Shown here piece by piece: positions 35,311-46,173 of a stretch of DNA of 64,000 bases. The position numbers and the translations under genes are program-made. Each line of letters starts with the position of its first letter. The first letter of the stretch is position 1. This DNA is from Aphanomyces cochlioides (taxonomy: Eukaryota; Oomycota; Saprolegniomycetes; Saprolegniales; Verrucalvaceae). The notes beneath the pieces are model-generated. The model was not told the DNA's origin. It made no database searches and was given only the letters and a program-made list of their open reading frames with translations. The stretch covers positions 992,001-1,056,000 of the forward strand of contig JAHQRK010000014.1 in assembly GCA_019828595.1 (NCBI GenBank), written 5' to 3'.

Positions 35311-35875
35311 GAATGAAACCAATATTGACTCGATCAACTGTCGAGTGCACATGCCAATGGCTCCATTGTAGACAAAGTTATTGACTACGGAGCAAGGTGG
35401 TGTTGTTATCACAACTAATTTGTGTCTTGAATGATTCTCATAACCTCCAAAATAAATGTTATGCTTTGTCGTGAAAATCATCCAATGTGTGGATTGCTTG
35501 CCACTGATTGCTTGCCACTTCAGACACGGAAGGATCAAGGAGTCATTCCATGTCAGAACGTAACGCACGACGTTGTCCAAGTTGCATGCTCAATGAAACA
35601 ACGAAAATGCACCAACGCCATTAGGATGGTCGGATAAGAAACGACTATCGGAAAATACTATGAGGCCACGGATAAGGAACCTTCCAAGCACATGCTAGAG
35701 GTATGGAATCCACAGTTGCTAAAATCTATTATCTTTGTCATCAAACACAGGAAAATGGACCTTTTGTAATGCAAAATTGATATTGAAACAGTAACGTTAT
35801 TGCAGTCTCTTCAAAGTGGATGGACTTGTATATCGTGAAAAACAATCGAGTTAGAAAATTTGTTCGCTACTACAA

Positions 35876-36075
35876 CTAACGAAAAAACTCCAAAAACTCT
35901 GCACGAAGTTCTACCTTCAAATTCTTCGCACGAATTATTGAATTCGAGTCTTCTTCGGTGCGAAATCCACCGTTCGGTTCCGCACGTTTTCTGAATATTT
36001 CTTCGACAACTTCGTCAACTTCATTCCCTGTGCTGGGAAAGAGGGATTTGACAGCCGTTTTGTTGGCCGTGTTGA
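35876..36075 (-). CDS. Candidate last exon of CRN gene 2
   Basis: Same sequence and reading as 11958-12157 on the other strand; see that entry. Confidence is limited by the weak donor. Confidence 0.45.
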
Positions 36076-36139
36076 CTGAAATAAAAGGTGAACACGCGGG
36101 GTGATACGGTAATGTTCCATGAATTTCATCGTTCTGTTC

Positions 36140-38401
36140 TCACCTGACGATGAAGCAATTTGGTGGAAATGAGTCGAGATTTGAAACCGAACCACAATTC
36201 ATGACACCTCGTACTAGAATTGCGTCCGTCAAAAATGAAGGGATTTGACTCATGTTGTCCAGAAACTTCCTTGCTTGACTTGGTTGGAATTTGCCAAATT
36301 GCCGTTTCCGCTGGTCAACAACAACCACCACTTGACTAGTCACAGCATGCTCCAAAGCAAAAAAGATGTCAGCCCCTTTTCCTCCTTCGCCATTTAGTGC
36401 AATGCAACCAGAAGAGATCCAATCAATAGTTTCCAATGTGTTACCCACTCGGGTAAGTTTATCCCTTGTAGACTGGCCGAACATTTCTCTACACTGAAAT
36501 ACTCTGGAAGGAGTCAATTTCACCTGAATGACACTTGTTACATAGTCCATTGTAGCACCTTGCAACAAGTTTCCGAGAGTAACAGTTGATTGTCCAAGAA
36601 CCAACAATGCATTGATTCGCAAGGCATAAAAACAAGCACCAAATACCTCCCATGACCGCCATGGAGGAACATCAAATAATTTGAAATCGACTAACTCGGA
36701 CAAATCCAGGATAGCAAGCGCAAAAACTTGTTCTACATCGGATGGCGAGTTTGGTACCTCAATACTACGAAAGAGAGAATAAGGAACGACAATCTCATAT
36801 CCACGATCAGAACGTGGAGATAGCAAGCATAAGGAGGAATCTCGAAGCCTTGACCAAGTTAGCTTGCCGTCAAAGAATTCGTCAGGTTGTACGAGTCTTC
36901 CCGATAAAGCAAATGCTGCTAACCGGAGGCGCTGTCGGGGATTCAACACACTGAAAGTAGAGGTCACGTATTTTTCAGTAATTGTCCTATAGCAATTTTC
37001 AATCATATTCAAAGGTAGGACTTTTTCGGTTGAAACTTGTGGTTGCATGTCTTTAATATCTTTAAGAGCCAGCAAATATTCCACAACCCATCGTGGCACA
37101 CCACCAAGAAAAACCAAATTGCGGCAAACTTGGGCATATTCGAGAAGATCAACAAATTCTTCAGCTGACTCCACCAATGAAAAAACTTGTTGAATCTTCA
37201 AAAGCGGCATGGGAAGTCGCTGCGTCACAAAACTGGAGGAATTTGCAATTGATGAGATCACATGCAAATCGGTCCCAGCAACCATTGGAAGCAAAACAAA
37301 CTTGGAGGATTGTGTGCAAAGGACATCTCCAATGGTTTCCACAAGTTCACGCAGCAGTGAAGTGTCGGGATCTCTCCGGGGAGCATTAACATTTTCAATC
37401 TTTTGGTATTCATCGATGCCAAGAAAGAGGTACAACCTTGGTGGATTTTGCAATCTTTCAGATAGCTTGTATTGAATGACTTGCAATGCTAGCATGAGAG
37501 TTAGCTGATCCCCATTGGATGGCAATCGTTTTTCAACCCACTCGTCAAAGGATAACATGCAATTCCCAGCAAGAAAAAATCGGTACAGCAACCGCCATGA
37601 GAAAGACGCTTCAATCGACATTGTTTTCTCCACTGGTTTGGGCACGTACCCATTGTAGTATGGAACAATCACGCTGGCAACACAGTCGAATTCATTTTCC
37701 TTCAAAATTTTACGTAGGATCAATACGCCTTCTTCCAACATTCGAGTTTTCCCCAAACCTGATATACCAGAGCAAACAGGTATTGGCCGTTGGGTGCGAT
37801 CAATTGCTGTAGTCTTACTAGATTCAATGATCTTCGTGTAGCACTGCATTGCGGTTGCAATCGCATAGTCACGTCCAGTCAGACGAAATTGTAAACTACC
37901 TTCTTGCAAAAGATGGGGGCTTGAAATAATTGTATCCTTTCGAGTCATTTGATTTTCCATAAATGAAATGAGAGCCTTGCAATTATGACCCACCCTTGGA
38001 CGGTACCACCAACGACATATGGAGTCGATCCACGAGATGACTTGTGAATAATACGACGGAGCTGAGGCTATTTCATCAGGAACCACCACCAACACGTAAA
38101 CTTCCCCGTCCTTCGGTTCAAAATCTGCTCCAACGTGTTCCTTGTGGGCGATCGTGAGCGTTGGATTCATCTTGTTGTAGCCTTTGATGTCGTCAAGTTT
38201 TAATGCTGTAGCGTCATCACAGCTCAACCCCGCTCCATCCTTCAACGCCAGATAAAGTTGGAGCTTATCAGCATCGCATTGAACTGTAATTGGCTTCTCT
38301 TGCTTGATCTTGTCTTTGAGATGTCCCGCAGTCTCAGTTGCTTCAATGTCCACAGGGAAAGGACTCCCCTCGCCGACAAGAACACAGAACAGTTCAGGCA
38401 T
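36140..38401 (-). CDS. Crinkler (CRN) family effector with P-loop NTPase, copy 2
   Basis: 753 residues from the ATG at 38401, collinear with copy 1 with no gaps. The header (MPELFCVLVGEGSPFPVDI...) differs from copy 1 at many of the first 43 residues. After the shared CDADKLQLYLALKDG I see no amino-acid difference. A silent TTA/TTG change lies near 37122. Walker A GISGLGKT and Walker B-like LFLGIDEYQ are present. The frame is also open for 19 codons upstream, through the direct repeat R2, but the shared CCATTTCCGAAAATGCC context favours 38401. Its promoter region is R2, unlike copy 1, so the two near-identical proteins may be expressed differently. Confidence 0.9.
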   Translation of the reverse strand: MPELFCVLVGEGSPFPVDIEATETAGHLKDKIKQEKPITVQCDADKLQLYLALKDGAGLSCDDATALKLDDIKGYNKMNPTLTIAHKEHVGADFEPKDGEVYVLVVVPDEIASAPSYYSQVISWIDSICRWWYRPRVGHNCKALISFMENQMTRKDTIISSPHLLQEGSLQFRLTGRDYAIATAMQCYTKIIESSKTTAIDRTQRPIPVCSGISGLGKTRMLEEGVLILRKILKENEFDCVASVIVPYYNGYVPKPVEKTMSIEASFSWRLLYRFFLAGNCMLSFDEWVEKRLPSNGDQLTLMLALQVIQYKLSERLQNPPRLYLFLGIDEYQKIENVNAPRRDPDTSLLRELVETIGDVLCTQSSKFVLLPMVAGTDLHVISSIANSSSFVTQRLPMPLLKIQQVFSLVESAEEFVDLLEYAQVCRNLVFLGGVPRWVVEYLLALKDIKDMQPQVSTEKVLPLNMIENCYRTITEKYVTSTFSVLNPRQRLRLAAFALSGRLVQPDEFFDGKLTWSRLRDSSLCLLSPRSDRGYEIVVPYSLFRSIEVPNSPSDVEQVFALAILDLSELVDFKLFDVPPWRSWEVFGACFYALRINALLVLGQSTVTLGNLLQGATMDYVTSVIQVKLTPSRVFQCREMFGQSTRDKLTRVGNTLETIDWISSGCIALNGEGGKGADIFFALEHAVTSQVVVVVDQRKRQFGKFQPSQARKFLDNMSQIPSFLTDAILVRGVMNCGSVSNLDSFPPNCFIVR

Positions 38402-38419
38402 TTTCGGAAATGGAGGTTG

Positions 38420-38714
38420 CGAGTTAAATGACTTTGAAAATCGAAACTTGCACAACATAATATTTCAGAAAAGTCTACTTCTAGTATAAATTCTCCATTG
38501 ATAATAGGGTTTCAAAGCGACTGACATGTTGCAAAGTCACATTGAGCTTGACAAAAATTCTAGGCTGGCTCAGTTCCTAATCCTCTGAAGCTTTGCTTTG
38601 TTTCACTGACGTACTACAGTACTGTACACGGATGTGTCCTAGGCGGAAGAACTTGAGCTACAGTTCACTACACACACAAACACACTCGACGCGACATTGC
38701 TGGTATCGTTGGAT
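38420..38714. repeat. Direct repeat R2, 5' flank of CRN gene 2
   Basis: Near-identical to 33873-34169. Differences are a few substitutions and small indels (for example CATGTTGCAAAG against CCATTGTTGCACAG). It begins 18 nt upstream of the CRN ATG and probably contains its core promoter. Confidence 0.85.
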
Positions 38715-38975
38715 TGCTTCTTCTGGAGAGCCTAATTTGCCAATAGTCGACACTACTTCGAGAGGTCCGTCCTTTCTGTCATATGCTGCCTCGTTTGCGT
38801 AGACGATGAGTTGAGCGGGAACAACACTTGGGAGGATGCTGGATTTTTTCAAATGCACAGCATTTCTGAAGTCAACAATTTGACATTTGTCTGTGACTAT
38901 GTCTACTGTCGTCCCCTTGTACGCTTGACCTCTACCATCAACAAGAGCAAACCAAACGAGTCGGTTGCTTGCCAT
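38715..38975 (-). pseudogene. Orphan CRN-like header fragment
   Basis: The ATG frame MASNRLVWFALVDGRGQAYKG... has the LVW-ALVDG-G-AY start, an IVDFRNAVHLKK helix and LIVYANEAAYD, like diverged CRN headers. It has no C-terminal domain; at 38714 it runs directly into repeat R2 and soon stops. It is most likely a truncated CRN. Header identity is by pattern only. Confidence 0.5.
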
Positions 38976-39105
38976 CTTCCAAATTGACAGAATCGAATGA
39001 ATCCTTGTTCTTTTTTCTCGTCCAAAACGAGTAAATACCTGCCAGACTTCATGTTCAGTTGATCCCTATTTCAAATACTTCGTATCAACCCATGTCTTCA
39101 CTCTG

Positions 39106-39284
39106 TCAACACGGCCAACAAAACGGCTCTCAAATCTCTCCTTTCTGGCTCAAGGAGCGAAGCTCTCAAGGTTGTCGATGATATATTCAGAAAACGTGCC
39201 AAACGGGATGGTGGATTTCGCACAAATGAAGACTTGAATCCAATTCTTCGTGACAAGAAATTGAAGGTGGGTCTTCGTGCATAG
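39106..39284 (+). pseudogene. Third copy of the CRN terminal exon
   Basis: Encodes VNTANKTALKSLLSG...GGFRTNEDLNPILRDKKLKVGLRA then TAG, homologous to the candidate CRN last exons. The acceptor AG is lost (CTCTG instead of TTCAG). No NTPase exon lies upstream. Confidence 0.6.
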
Positions 39285-39315
39285 TATTTGGAGTTTTCTT
39301 ACTTGTGACGATGGG

Positions 39316-39500
39316 GCTTGCATTAATTCCATGACTGAACCGCCGTTAATCATCGTTTGTACAACAAACACAAATGGGTTGCAATCAAATTTAAGGAGTG
39401 TGGCTCGAGTATTTGAATTATCCCGTTCGGACTGTCCAAGGCAAACAGCACTGAATGAAACCAATATTGGCTCGATCAACTATCGAGTGCAAGTGGCTCC
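39316..39500 (+). pseudogene. Degenerate START C-terminal scrap
   Basis: Nucleotide match to the last START exon and its 3' flank as in B (TTTGTACAACAAACACAAATG..., GAGTATTTGAA..., then GAATGAAACCAATATTGG). The frame is broken. With the preceding entry it shows a third, decayed CRN-START locus. Confidence 0.6.
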
Positions 39501-39503
39501 GTT

Positions 39504-40124
39504 TTAGACAATCTCATTGACTCCAGAGCCGAAGATTAACTTGAGTATTACTAATTCATGCAACACACAATATGCTGAGCATCCCATTCTTGGCCATTGA
39601 ATGAGACTGACTTTGGTTGACGTCCTACGCTGGAAGAGATTATCACTGACAGCTGTAGCAGTGATTGATGTCCTCTTCGAGGTATGCAGTCTCGTCTGTG
39701 CAGCCCCATTCATCAACAAAACACCACGATTTACAGAGCTCGTGAATTCAACAGACTGAGCTCTATTGAAATTACCTTGACCTAAAGTAGTGTTCTCCAG
39801 AAAACATATCGTGTGATTCAATTCGCCCATTTCTAATTGAAGTATTCCCTGTCATCTTTAGCTTGTACTTCAGACGAAAACTATTTCAAGGTTTCTTGAT
39901 AACAAGTAAACATTTCGTTTCATACCGAAATGACTAAATCGCGCGTCAAATGTAGAACGATGAGATGAGTTTGTTAAAGACTGTAAAATGGAAGCCCAAG
40001 TCAAAATCAGAGTCAGACTTGTGCTATCATCGCTTATGTCTCCTGCATCATAAACCACACATCTTTCAGTGAGGCCATCACGGACAGAGCAAGTAACCCT
40101 GCAATTTTCCTGTATGCGATCCAT
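39504..40124 (-). CDS. Hypothetical minus-strand exons
   Basis: Two open stretches (40124-39870, MDRIQENCRVTCSVRDG...; 39830-39504, MGELNHTICFLENTTL...) have protein-like composition and lie downstream of START gene C on the same strand. I could not find a clean splice between them or a family. They may be a decayed gene. Confidence 0.3.
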
Positions 40125-40214
40125 AGCCTCTCTGACTTCGTAAGGAATATGGTAGCATACTCATAAGTATGTCTATAAGCGTCATGTGAAGAAGCTTCAG
40201 ACGATTAATCCGGC

Positions 40215-41633
40215 TCAGTTCTCTTCCTCGAAACGACTTGGAGATGCACTAGCGCTAAAGCCGTGGGATTTTGTCTTCTTTGTGTGGGCCATTCGAACTG
40301 CGTCGTTTAAATATCCTAGCCATGCCACGGTTGTAAAGCGGGTGATGGGTTGTAATTCTCGAGCAAAGGAAGTCTCGTGATTGACCACAGGTGGATCCAA
40401 TTTAAGGCCAAATATTTTCGCCTGCTCTGTGAGGGGGCAAAAGCCATCGCTGGTGTAATAAGCGATGAGACACTTAAGATCGAGACTCGGGTCCATGATG
40501 GAGCGAGGCGGGTGACTTGAACCCTAAATAAAAGTCATATTGGTAAAGGAAAGGGGCGAAAGTTAACAAAGTCATGGATTTTGAACGCTTTGCAGGACTT
40601 TCGAACTTGTCATCGTAGATGTTTTGACCAACAAAGACTGTGCGATCGGTTCCGTCTTGAAATTCTTGATAGAGAATGTTGCTTCCATTTTGCGTAGACG
40701 ACTGCGGATGACGTCGGACATAAGTCATTGTGGGTGAAATGCGACTGACAAGCTATTATCGCGTCAATTGGAATGGTCCACGGCGGTTTTCATACCTCTG
40801 GATCGATGAGACTTGATGAGAGGTCCCACATGTTTGTATTATTCAGTCGATTCACGACTTTTTGCCGAACAGCATCGACGACACCTTCCATTGCCTTTGG
40901 AATATCGACTTGGAACCGCCAGACACACTGAACGTCGTCTATGTTGGACATATCGGTATGGTATGAACATTGGACATCTGTGGATATTTCAGGCCAAAAC
41001 ACGTAGCGTCGTAGGAGCGCTTCAGTGTTATGATATAAAATTTGTGTGAGCCAGTCAAGTCCATGTTGTCTGCAAATTGGATCGGCCGCATTCAGCGTCA
41101 CGCGATGAAGATTCAAGTGAGAAGCTGTGTATGGCAGTGTATGTGGGCCTCGCTAAACATCACGACATTAGTCAAAAGGCATTCAAGCTACTGGATCGTT
41201 AACATACCATGATACCCTTGGCAGAGGCGATCCATTTGGTCATGCCCGAAATCACTTGGACGAGTTTGCGTTGTTCCTCTTTCAACTTTGCATTTTCATC
41301 CTGCGCGTCTTGTGTAGCTTCCTTCAGTGATGTGGCTACATCTTCCCATGACAATGGTTGGTCTGATGTGTTCTTTCTCGACCACTGTCGTCGTTTTTTC
41401 TCGAGTTGTTCGGCAAACTGTTTGAGCTTTTTAATCTCGATCCGCTCTCGCCCCCGGCGTTCTCGTTGAAGCTCCGTCCTCCGAGCTTGTCGCTTGAGCT
41501 TGATTTCATCGTAGGGAACAACCACGCCGTACATCGGGAGATGCCGACGACCACAGCTGTAATGTCTTGACAAGCTGGACGTCAGGCAAGGAGTTGACTT
41601 GACAACAATCCTCGACAAGCTTCTTTTTTCCAT
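40215..41633 (-). CDS. Basic/coiled-coil plus START-like domain protein (gene C)
   Basis: Intact paralogue of gene A. Exon 1 holds the basic region (KLKRQARRTELQRERRGRERIEIKKLKQFAEQLEKKRRQW written over residues 50-90), a coiled coil and MTKWIASAKGIM. Exon 2 holds RGPHTLPYTASHLNLH...HGLDWLTQILYHN...TDMSNIDDVQCVWRFQVDIP. Exon 3 holds MTYVRRHPQ...TVFVGQNIYDDKF. Exon 4 ends ...TVAWLGYLNDAVRMAHTKKTKS. Introns are about 46-60 nt, GT-AG. Both 41633 and 41534 (MYGVVVPYDEIK) are possible ATGs; gene D supports the second. The protein is clearly diverged from A and closer to D. Confidence 0.75.
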
Positions 41634-42171
41634 TTCAGCACATTAAAGAATTTCAATCGGATGACCATTTAAAAATTTAAAAAAAATCACGCTTTGAGAA
41701 AAGATTCGAGAATTTCTGTCCAGAGCACTTTTATTCAGGAACACTATTTTACAACGGGCCATAGATCCGCATTTCATCCATTCCATTAGACGCATTTGCG
41801 AGTTTTAAATGTATAGCCGCGCACACAAGATGTCGATGTCCTTTCTCTTTTCCATGGACGGGTTAAGATACCTATCGAACCAACATCAAAAGCAAGTGCA
41901 AATGGAAAATAATTACATATTATTGGCTTAAATAAATAATTTCATGCAATTGTGTTAAGGGTGCGTTTGGTTGAAACTCTGTATCGAAACACTTGAATAT
42001 CAAGTACATAATGGCTGGGAGGCCGATTAGGGATTTTGTGTTCAAGCGTTTGGTCGTGTGCTTGCATGTTTGGCTATCTCAAACTCTGTTTTGAAATATA
42101 TCTTTTCGTCCAATCAACTCGTATAAATAAGGTCCAATCCACCGCTCCTGCGGACATAAGTGAATTCAGAA

Positions 42172-42975
42172 ATGGCCACGAAGGCAAGCTGGACGGAGGA
42201 GCGCACCGCAATCCTTCTCGATTGATTTTGCCGAGAGCTAGCGCGAGGTAATCCTCTACCAAATCAACCTGCCACTTGAACGATGTTATAGTCAAAGGAA
42301 CGGACGCTGGTGGCTTGAAAAAGGACGGTTGGACCCGACTCCTGCGTGTTTTCAACGAGAGAGCCGACATGAGATATACAAAGACCCAAGTACAAGGTCG
42401 TTTGAGTGGTCTAAACGCTGAATATTCTTGCGTACATGCGCTGCGAACAAACTCTGGATTCGGATGGGACGAAGCCGTCGGGCTACCCACAGCTCCCGAG
42501 GAGGTCTGGTCATCGTACATTGCAGCCCATCCAAAGAGCGCAATCTATCGGTACGTTTTAAAATCGCTTATTAATCAAAATTCATGCAAGATCATAGTAA
42601 TAAACAAAAATAAAACCCTTTCCTTTCTACGACCAAGTGCATGTCATCTTCTCTGGAGCTGTTGCTACTGGTGAATTTGCCGTCTCGGATGCTTCGACGG
42701 CAAATGATTTTGAGGAATCGACGTATGAAAACCCCATTTATGACACCGAGGTTGTAAGTGACCACGCAAGTGATACTAGCACTGTACGTAACGACAATTT
42801 GCCTCGTCGTGAGCCTCTCCCTGCTGCAAAGGAGGCGAGAACGGTGCGTCGCAGCAACACTGCCGCATACAGTCTGCTTATTTTAGCCCAAACCCAACAA
42901 GCCATTCATGAAGGTCGGATCTCAAAGGCACCATCGACTGCGGAGCAAGCGTTGAAGTTGTTTCAAAGTATGTAG
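42172..42975 (+). pseudogene. Harbinger Myb/SANT-like DNA-binding protein, broken
   Basis: Starts MATKASWTEERTAILLD, then hits TGA. The rest of the domain continues in another frame as GTDAGGLKKDGWTRLLRVFNE...VQGRLSGLNAEYS, then GFGWDEAVGLPTAPEEVWSSYIAAHPKSA, typical of the Myb/SANT partner of PIF transposases. A further piece (42637-42975) holds the DFEESTYENPIYDTE tail. There is one stop and at least one frameshift. Confidence 0.75.
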
Positions 42976-43217
42976 ATCCCTTTGACACCTCGACAGAATT
43001 TGGATTTCACCCGATACTTGACGATGACACCTTCCGCCGACGTTCTATTCTTGAATATTGGCAATCCATCTCGATTAGAGTTGATTGCAGAGATTTGCTC
43101 CATCCCTGTTGAAGATTTGGATGCCATGGATTAGCACTAGATTAAACAAAGAATGACATGAAAATGTGTGATGTCATTGACTTTCTAGTTATCACAATTA
43201 TACTTACGAGCGCTAGT

Positions 43218-44377
43218 CTACATCGTCGACCGACGTCTCAATGCTGTGTATGATGCCCACATTGCCGTCGCAATGGAATCGCGCATTGCTGCAGTGCCAA
43301 GATCATCCTGCGCTTCGTCGATCTCCTCGTTGGAAGTGCGGTTTTGTTGGCTGGGAGACACGTCAGCTTCGTCCTCAACGTCGTACTCGTCCGTGAAGCC
43401 TTGGTGGCACCGAATGAAATTGTGAATGGTGCAAACCGCGAGTACAATGCTCACTTGGCGCTTGTATGGATAGGACGGCATTCGGGACAAGATGGGGAAT
43501 CGTTTCTTCACAACGCCGAAGGTTCTCTCGATAACATTGCGGCATGACGAGTGCCGCAAGTTAAAGAGCTCTTGCATATTGCGTGGTTTCTTGTTCCCTT
43601 CTTTGAATTCTTTCAAATGATAACGTACACCCGATATGGTGTCAGCACAAAGGCGACCAGATAATATCGGTCGCTTTGACGTTCAAAACCATTGACATAT
43701 GCGTCTTCAAGAACTCAACCGTCATGTGCAGAGCCTTCCCAGCCAGCTAGTAAGAAGGTAAATCGCATGTCAAAAGAATAAGCGGCAAAGACATTTTGTG
43801 AAATGCCACCACTGCGATCTCGACATCTCGCTCGAATAGAGCTGGAAACTACAGCAGGAATGTGAGTACCATCGATGGCGCCGATACAATTTGCAAAGAA
43901 AGGAAACCACTTCTTATTTCGACGAATTGGCGCAGGGGTTGCAGGAGAATTGTATTGCACGATGTATTCTTTTTGCATGCGCCCTATCGCAACAAGGACA
44001 TCACGGAGAACACGGCAAATTGTCTCACCGCTGTGCTGGAAGCGCTCTTGAGTGTTTCGGTTTGACGCACCACTTAATATGTACAATGTTTGGACATTTG
44101 AGCTGCCTCGTAGACCATGAACTTCTAAACGCTCAACGAGGAGTAAAAACGTTGCTTTGGACATGCGCGACATTTCACGAAAACGCGCTTCGCTCGACGT
44201 AGCTAGCAGCTCAGCAACATAGAGCTTTCCCGAGAGTGCCGATGTTCGACAAGGAATCGTTACGTATGACTCGACGAGACACGGGAGAACTGTGATGGCA
44301 ACATCGATGAGGGAGGGGCACGTGTCTTCCATGGCTGTGTTTCTGGGAAGTGTGATGAGCACAGCAACTCCAACCAA
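43218..44377 (-). pseudogene. Harbinger DDE_Tnp_4 transposase, broken
   Basis: The N-terminal part (44377-43715) has FLLLVERLEVHGLRGSSNVQ, ETICRVLRDVLVAIGRMQ, NCIGAIDGTHIPA (first Asp) and LAGWEGSAHDG (second Asp), then TGA. After a frameshift the C-terminal part (43616-43218) has EFKEGNKKPRN, SSCRNVIERTFGVVKKRFPIL (catalytic Glu) and CTIHNFI. All three catalytic residues survive, so only the stop and frameshift disable it. Confidence 0.85.
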
Positions 44378-45474
44378 AAATACCTCTTGACATATTTTTC
44401 GAATACTCGTTTTAGCTGTCGATTTTCTTGATTTTCAGGGAAACACGTTTTGTGCAACCAAACGATGAACTCGTTTTGATACAAGTGTTTTGACGTTTTC
44501 ACTGAAAAACACCCAAAAACACTGGAATTTTGTGCAACCAAACGCACCCTAATAGTACTACGTAGTATTGGCTAAAATTGTTTTTCATAAATTACTTTTG
44601 AAATTAGAGATAGCGAATATCACGACTAGGCTTTGACAGCGTTCAATTGACCGTCTCACAAAACTCATGAAACATTGCTATGGATTAGGTACAGTCTGTC
44701 ACGAGGATGAATTTTAACCACGCAATGATCTCAGGTAAACTTTAAGTCATTCAAGCTCTACGACGTTTAAAATTATTGCCAACTCGAGATAATCGTACTC
44801 TTAATCCTTCAGCACTCATCACGTTACCTATCCACTTCTAATGACCGACTGAGCTTCGACTCATAAATTGGGGGGGCTAAAGGTTTTGCTGAATTGGATG
44901 GTTCTTTCTGCTCAAGGACCAATTGGTTGGTTTGTGAGCCATTTACATCATCATGGTCCATATTCAACTTGTGGCCCACAACCTGGAGCTCCACGCGCTC
45001 TTAACGACACACTCCCTTTGTCAAACATATCTCGCTGCGGGCACTACTAATTCACACAAGGTAAATGAATGGTGGATCTCATCAAGCGAGTAACGTTATA
45101 AATTGCAATCGCCCATTCTAAAAGTTTACCGTTCGTTATATCTTTACATCTCAGGGCTATTTGATAGTTGCCCTACAGTATTTGTCTTGATGGTGACGAT
45201 CAACAACTTTAGATGTCCTCCTCAAATCGGCACAATGACGCATCGTCAAAAAAGTCGTCGAGGGCGGGCTTTGTCATCTTGGCATGCACCATTCGAACAG
45301 CGTCGTTTAAATATCCCAGCCATGCGACGGTAGTATTCCGAGCAAAGGGTTGCATCCCTCTGGCAAACGAAGCTTCTTGCTTGACCTCAAGCGGATCCAA
45401 TGCGACGTTGAATAGCCTGGCTTGCTCTGGGAGGGGACAGAAGCCATCGTTTGTATAGATAAGCGATGATACGC

Positions 45475-45688
45475 TGTTGTGTCTCCCGCTTCTTCTTGGC
45501 TTTCGGCCACGGGAACATTCGTCAAGGCGAGCACAATCAACACTGTTATCGGTAGTTAAAGTGAGGCCACGTGACAACCCCCTCTAGGTTACAATAAAGT
45601 GCGTCCCCACTAGGTCTCCTGCGCAATCCTACACACAGCAATGGGGTGAACTCTTGCGAACCCCATTTGCCTCTGTCACAACAGAACA
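45475..45688 (-). repeat. 3' LTR of the Ty3/gypsy element
   Basis: 214 bp, TG...CA on both strands; differs from the 5' LTR at CGTGACAACC/CGTGGCAACC and CACAACAG/CACAGCAG. Confidence 0.92.
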
Positions 45689-45696
45689 CTTCCCCC

Positions 45697-46173
45697 CTAA
45701 GGGAGACCTAGGCTTTCAGCGAGAGCAGCCACATCGTCATCATCAAGGTTGGCCTCAACCCACTTCCGGAACACGATAGGTATATCATCAAGCAAGTTCA
45801 CCGCCGGTTCCCATGAAGACTCCTCGTCCTCAAGACCCAGCCACTTCACGAGGACTTGATGCTGGCCGTCCACACAGCGCGCGCCGTCCAGTCTTTCAAC
45901 GTGAAAACCTCCATCCCCAAATGCGATTTGAGCCTCTAACTCATCCGTCACATCACGACCACCCTCATGATACATCTTTAGGCGGCACGCGTGGTGTGTG
46001 GACATCTCAAAAGGCGGAACAAGCTGTTGGACTTCCACAACGTGGTCAGTGATGACCCTTGTAACTTGATACGGTCCACGCCAGTATAACGCAAGCTTTG
46101 TAGGTTTCTGGACAACGCTTCCCACGAGGACAAAATCGCCAACGGAGAACCCAGTGAACTTGACTTGCGCTTT
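45697..46173 (-). CDS. Pol 3' part: GPY-type module and chromodomain, after an in-frame stop
   Basis: Continues the Pol frame directly after a TGA at 46174-46176. It reads KAQVKFTGFSVGDFVLVG, LYWRGPYQV (the GPY/F-type module), then a chromodomain with DGQHQVLVKWLGLEDEESSWEP and RKWVE, ending nine bases before the LTR. Chromodomains in chromoviruses steer integration to marked chromatin. The stop separates it from the integrase core, so this copy probably makes no full-length integrase. Confidence 0.82.
   Translation of the reverse strand, partial: KAQVKFTGFSVGDFVLVGSVVQKPTKLALYWRGPYQVTRVITDHVVEVQQLVPPFEMSTHHACRLKMYHEGGRDVTDELEAQIAFGDGGFHVERLDGARCVDGQHQVLVKWLGLEDEESSWEPAVNLLDDIPIVFRKWVEANLDDDDVAALAESLGLP

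Larger units (their letters stand above)
41959..44549. mobile_element. Complete but inactive PIF/Harbinger element
   Basis: Inverted termini GGGTGCGTTTGGTTG (41959-41973) and CAACCAAACGCACCC (44535-44549) are flanked by TAA on both sides (41956-41958 and 44550-44552), the TWA duplication of this superfamily. Inside are the two expected convergent genes: a Myb/SANT-like DNA-binding protein (plus) and a DDE_Tnp_4 transposase (minus). Both are broken. It sits between START genes C and D. Confidence 0.88.

Noticed and set aside
33873..38714. R1 and R2 as LTRs of a large element carrying the CRN gene
   Set aside because: They lack TG...CA ends and matching target duplications, and no reverse transcriptase lies between them.
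43862..44202. Plus-strand frames over the Harbinger transposase
   Set aside because: Shadows of the minus-strand DDE transposase.
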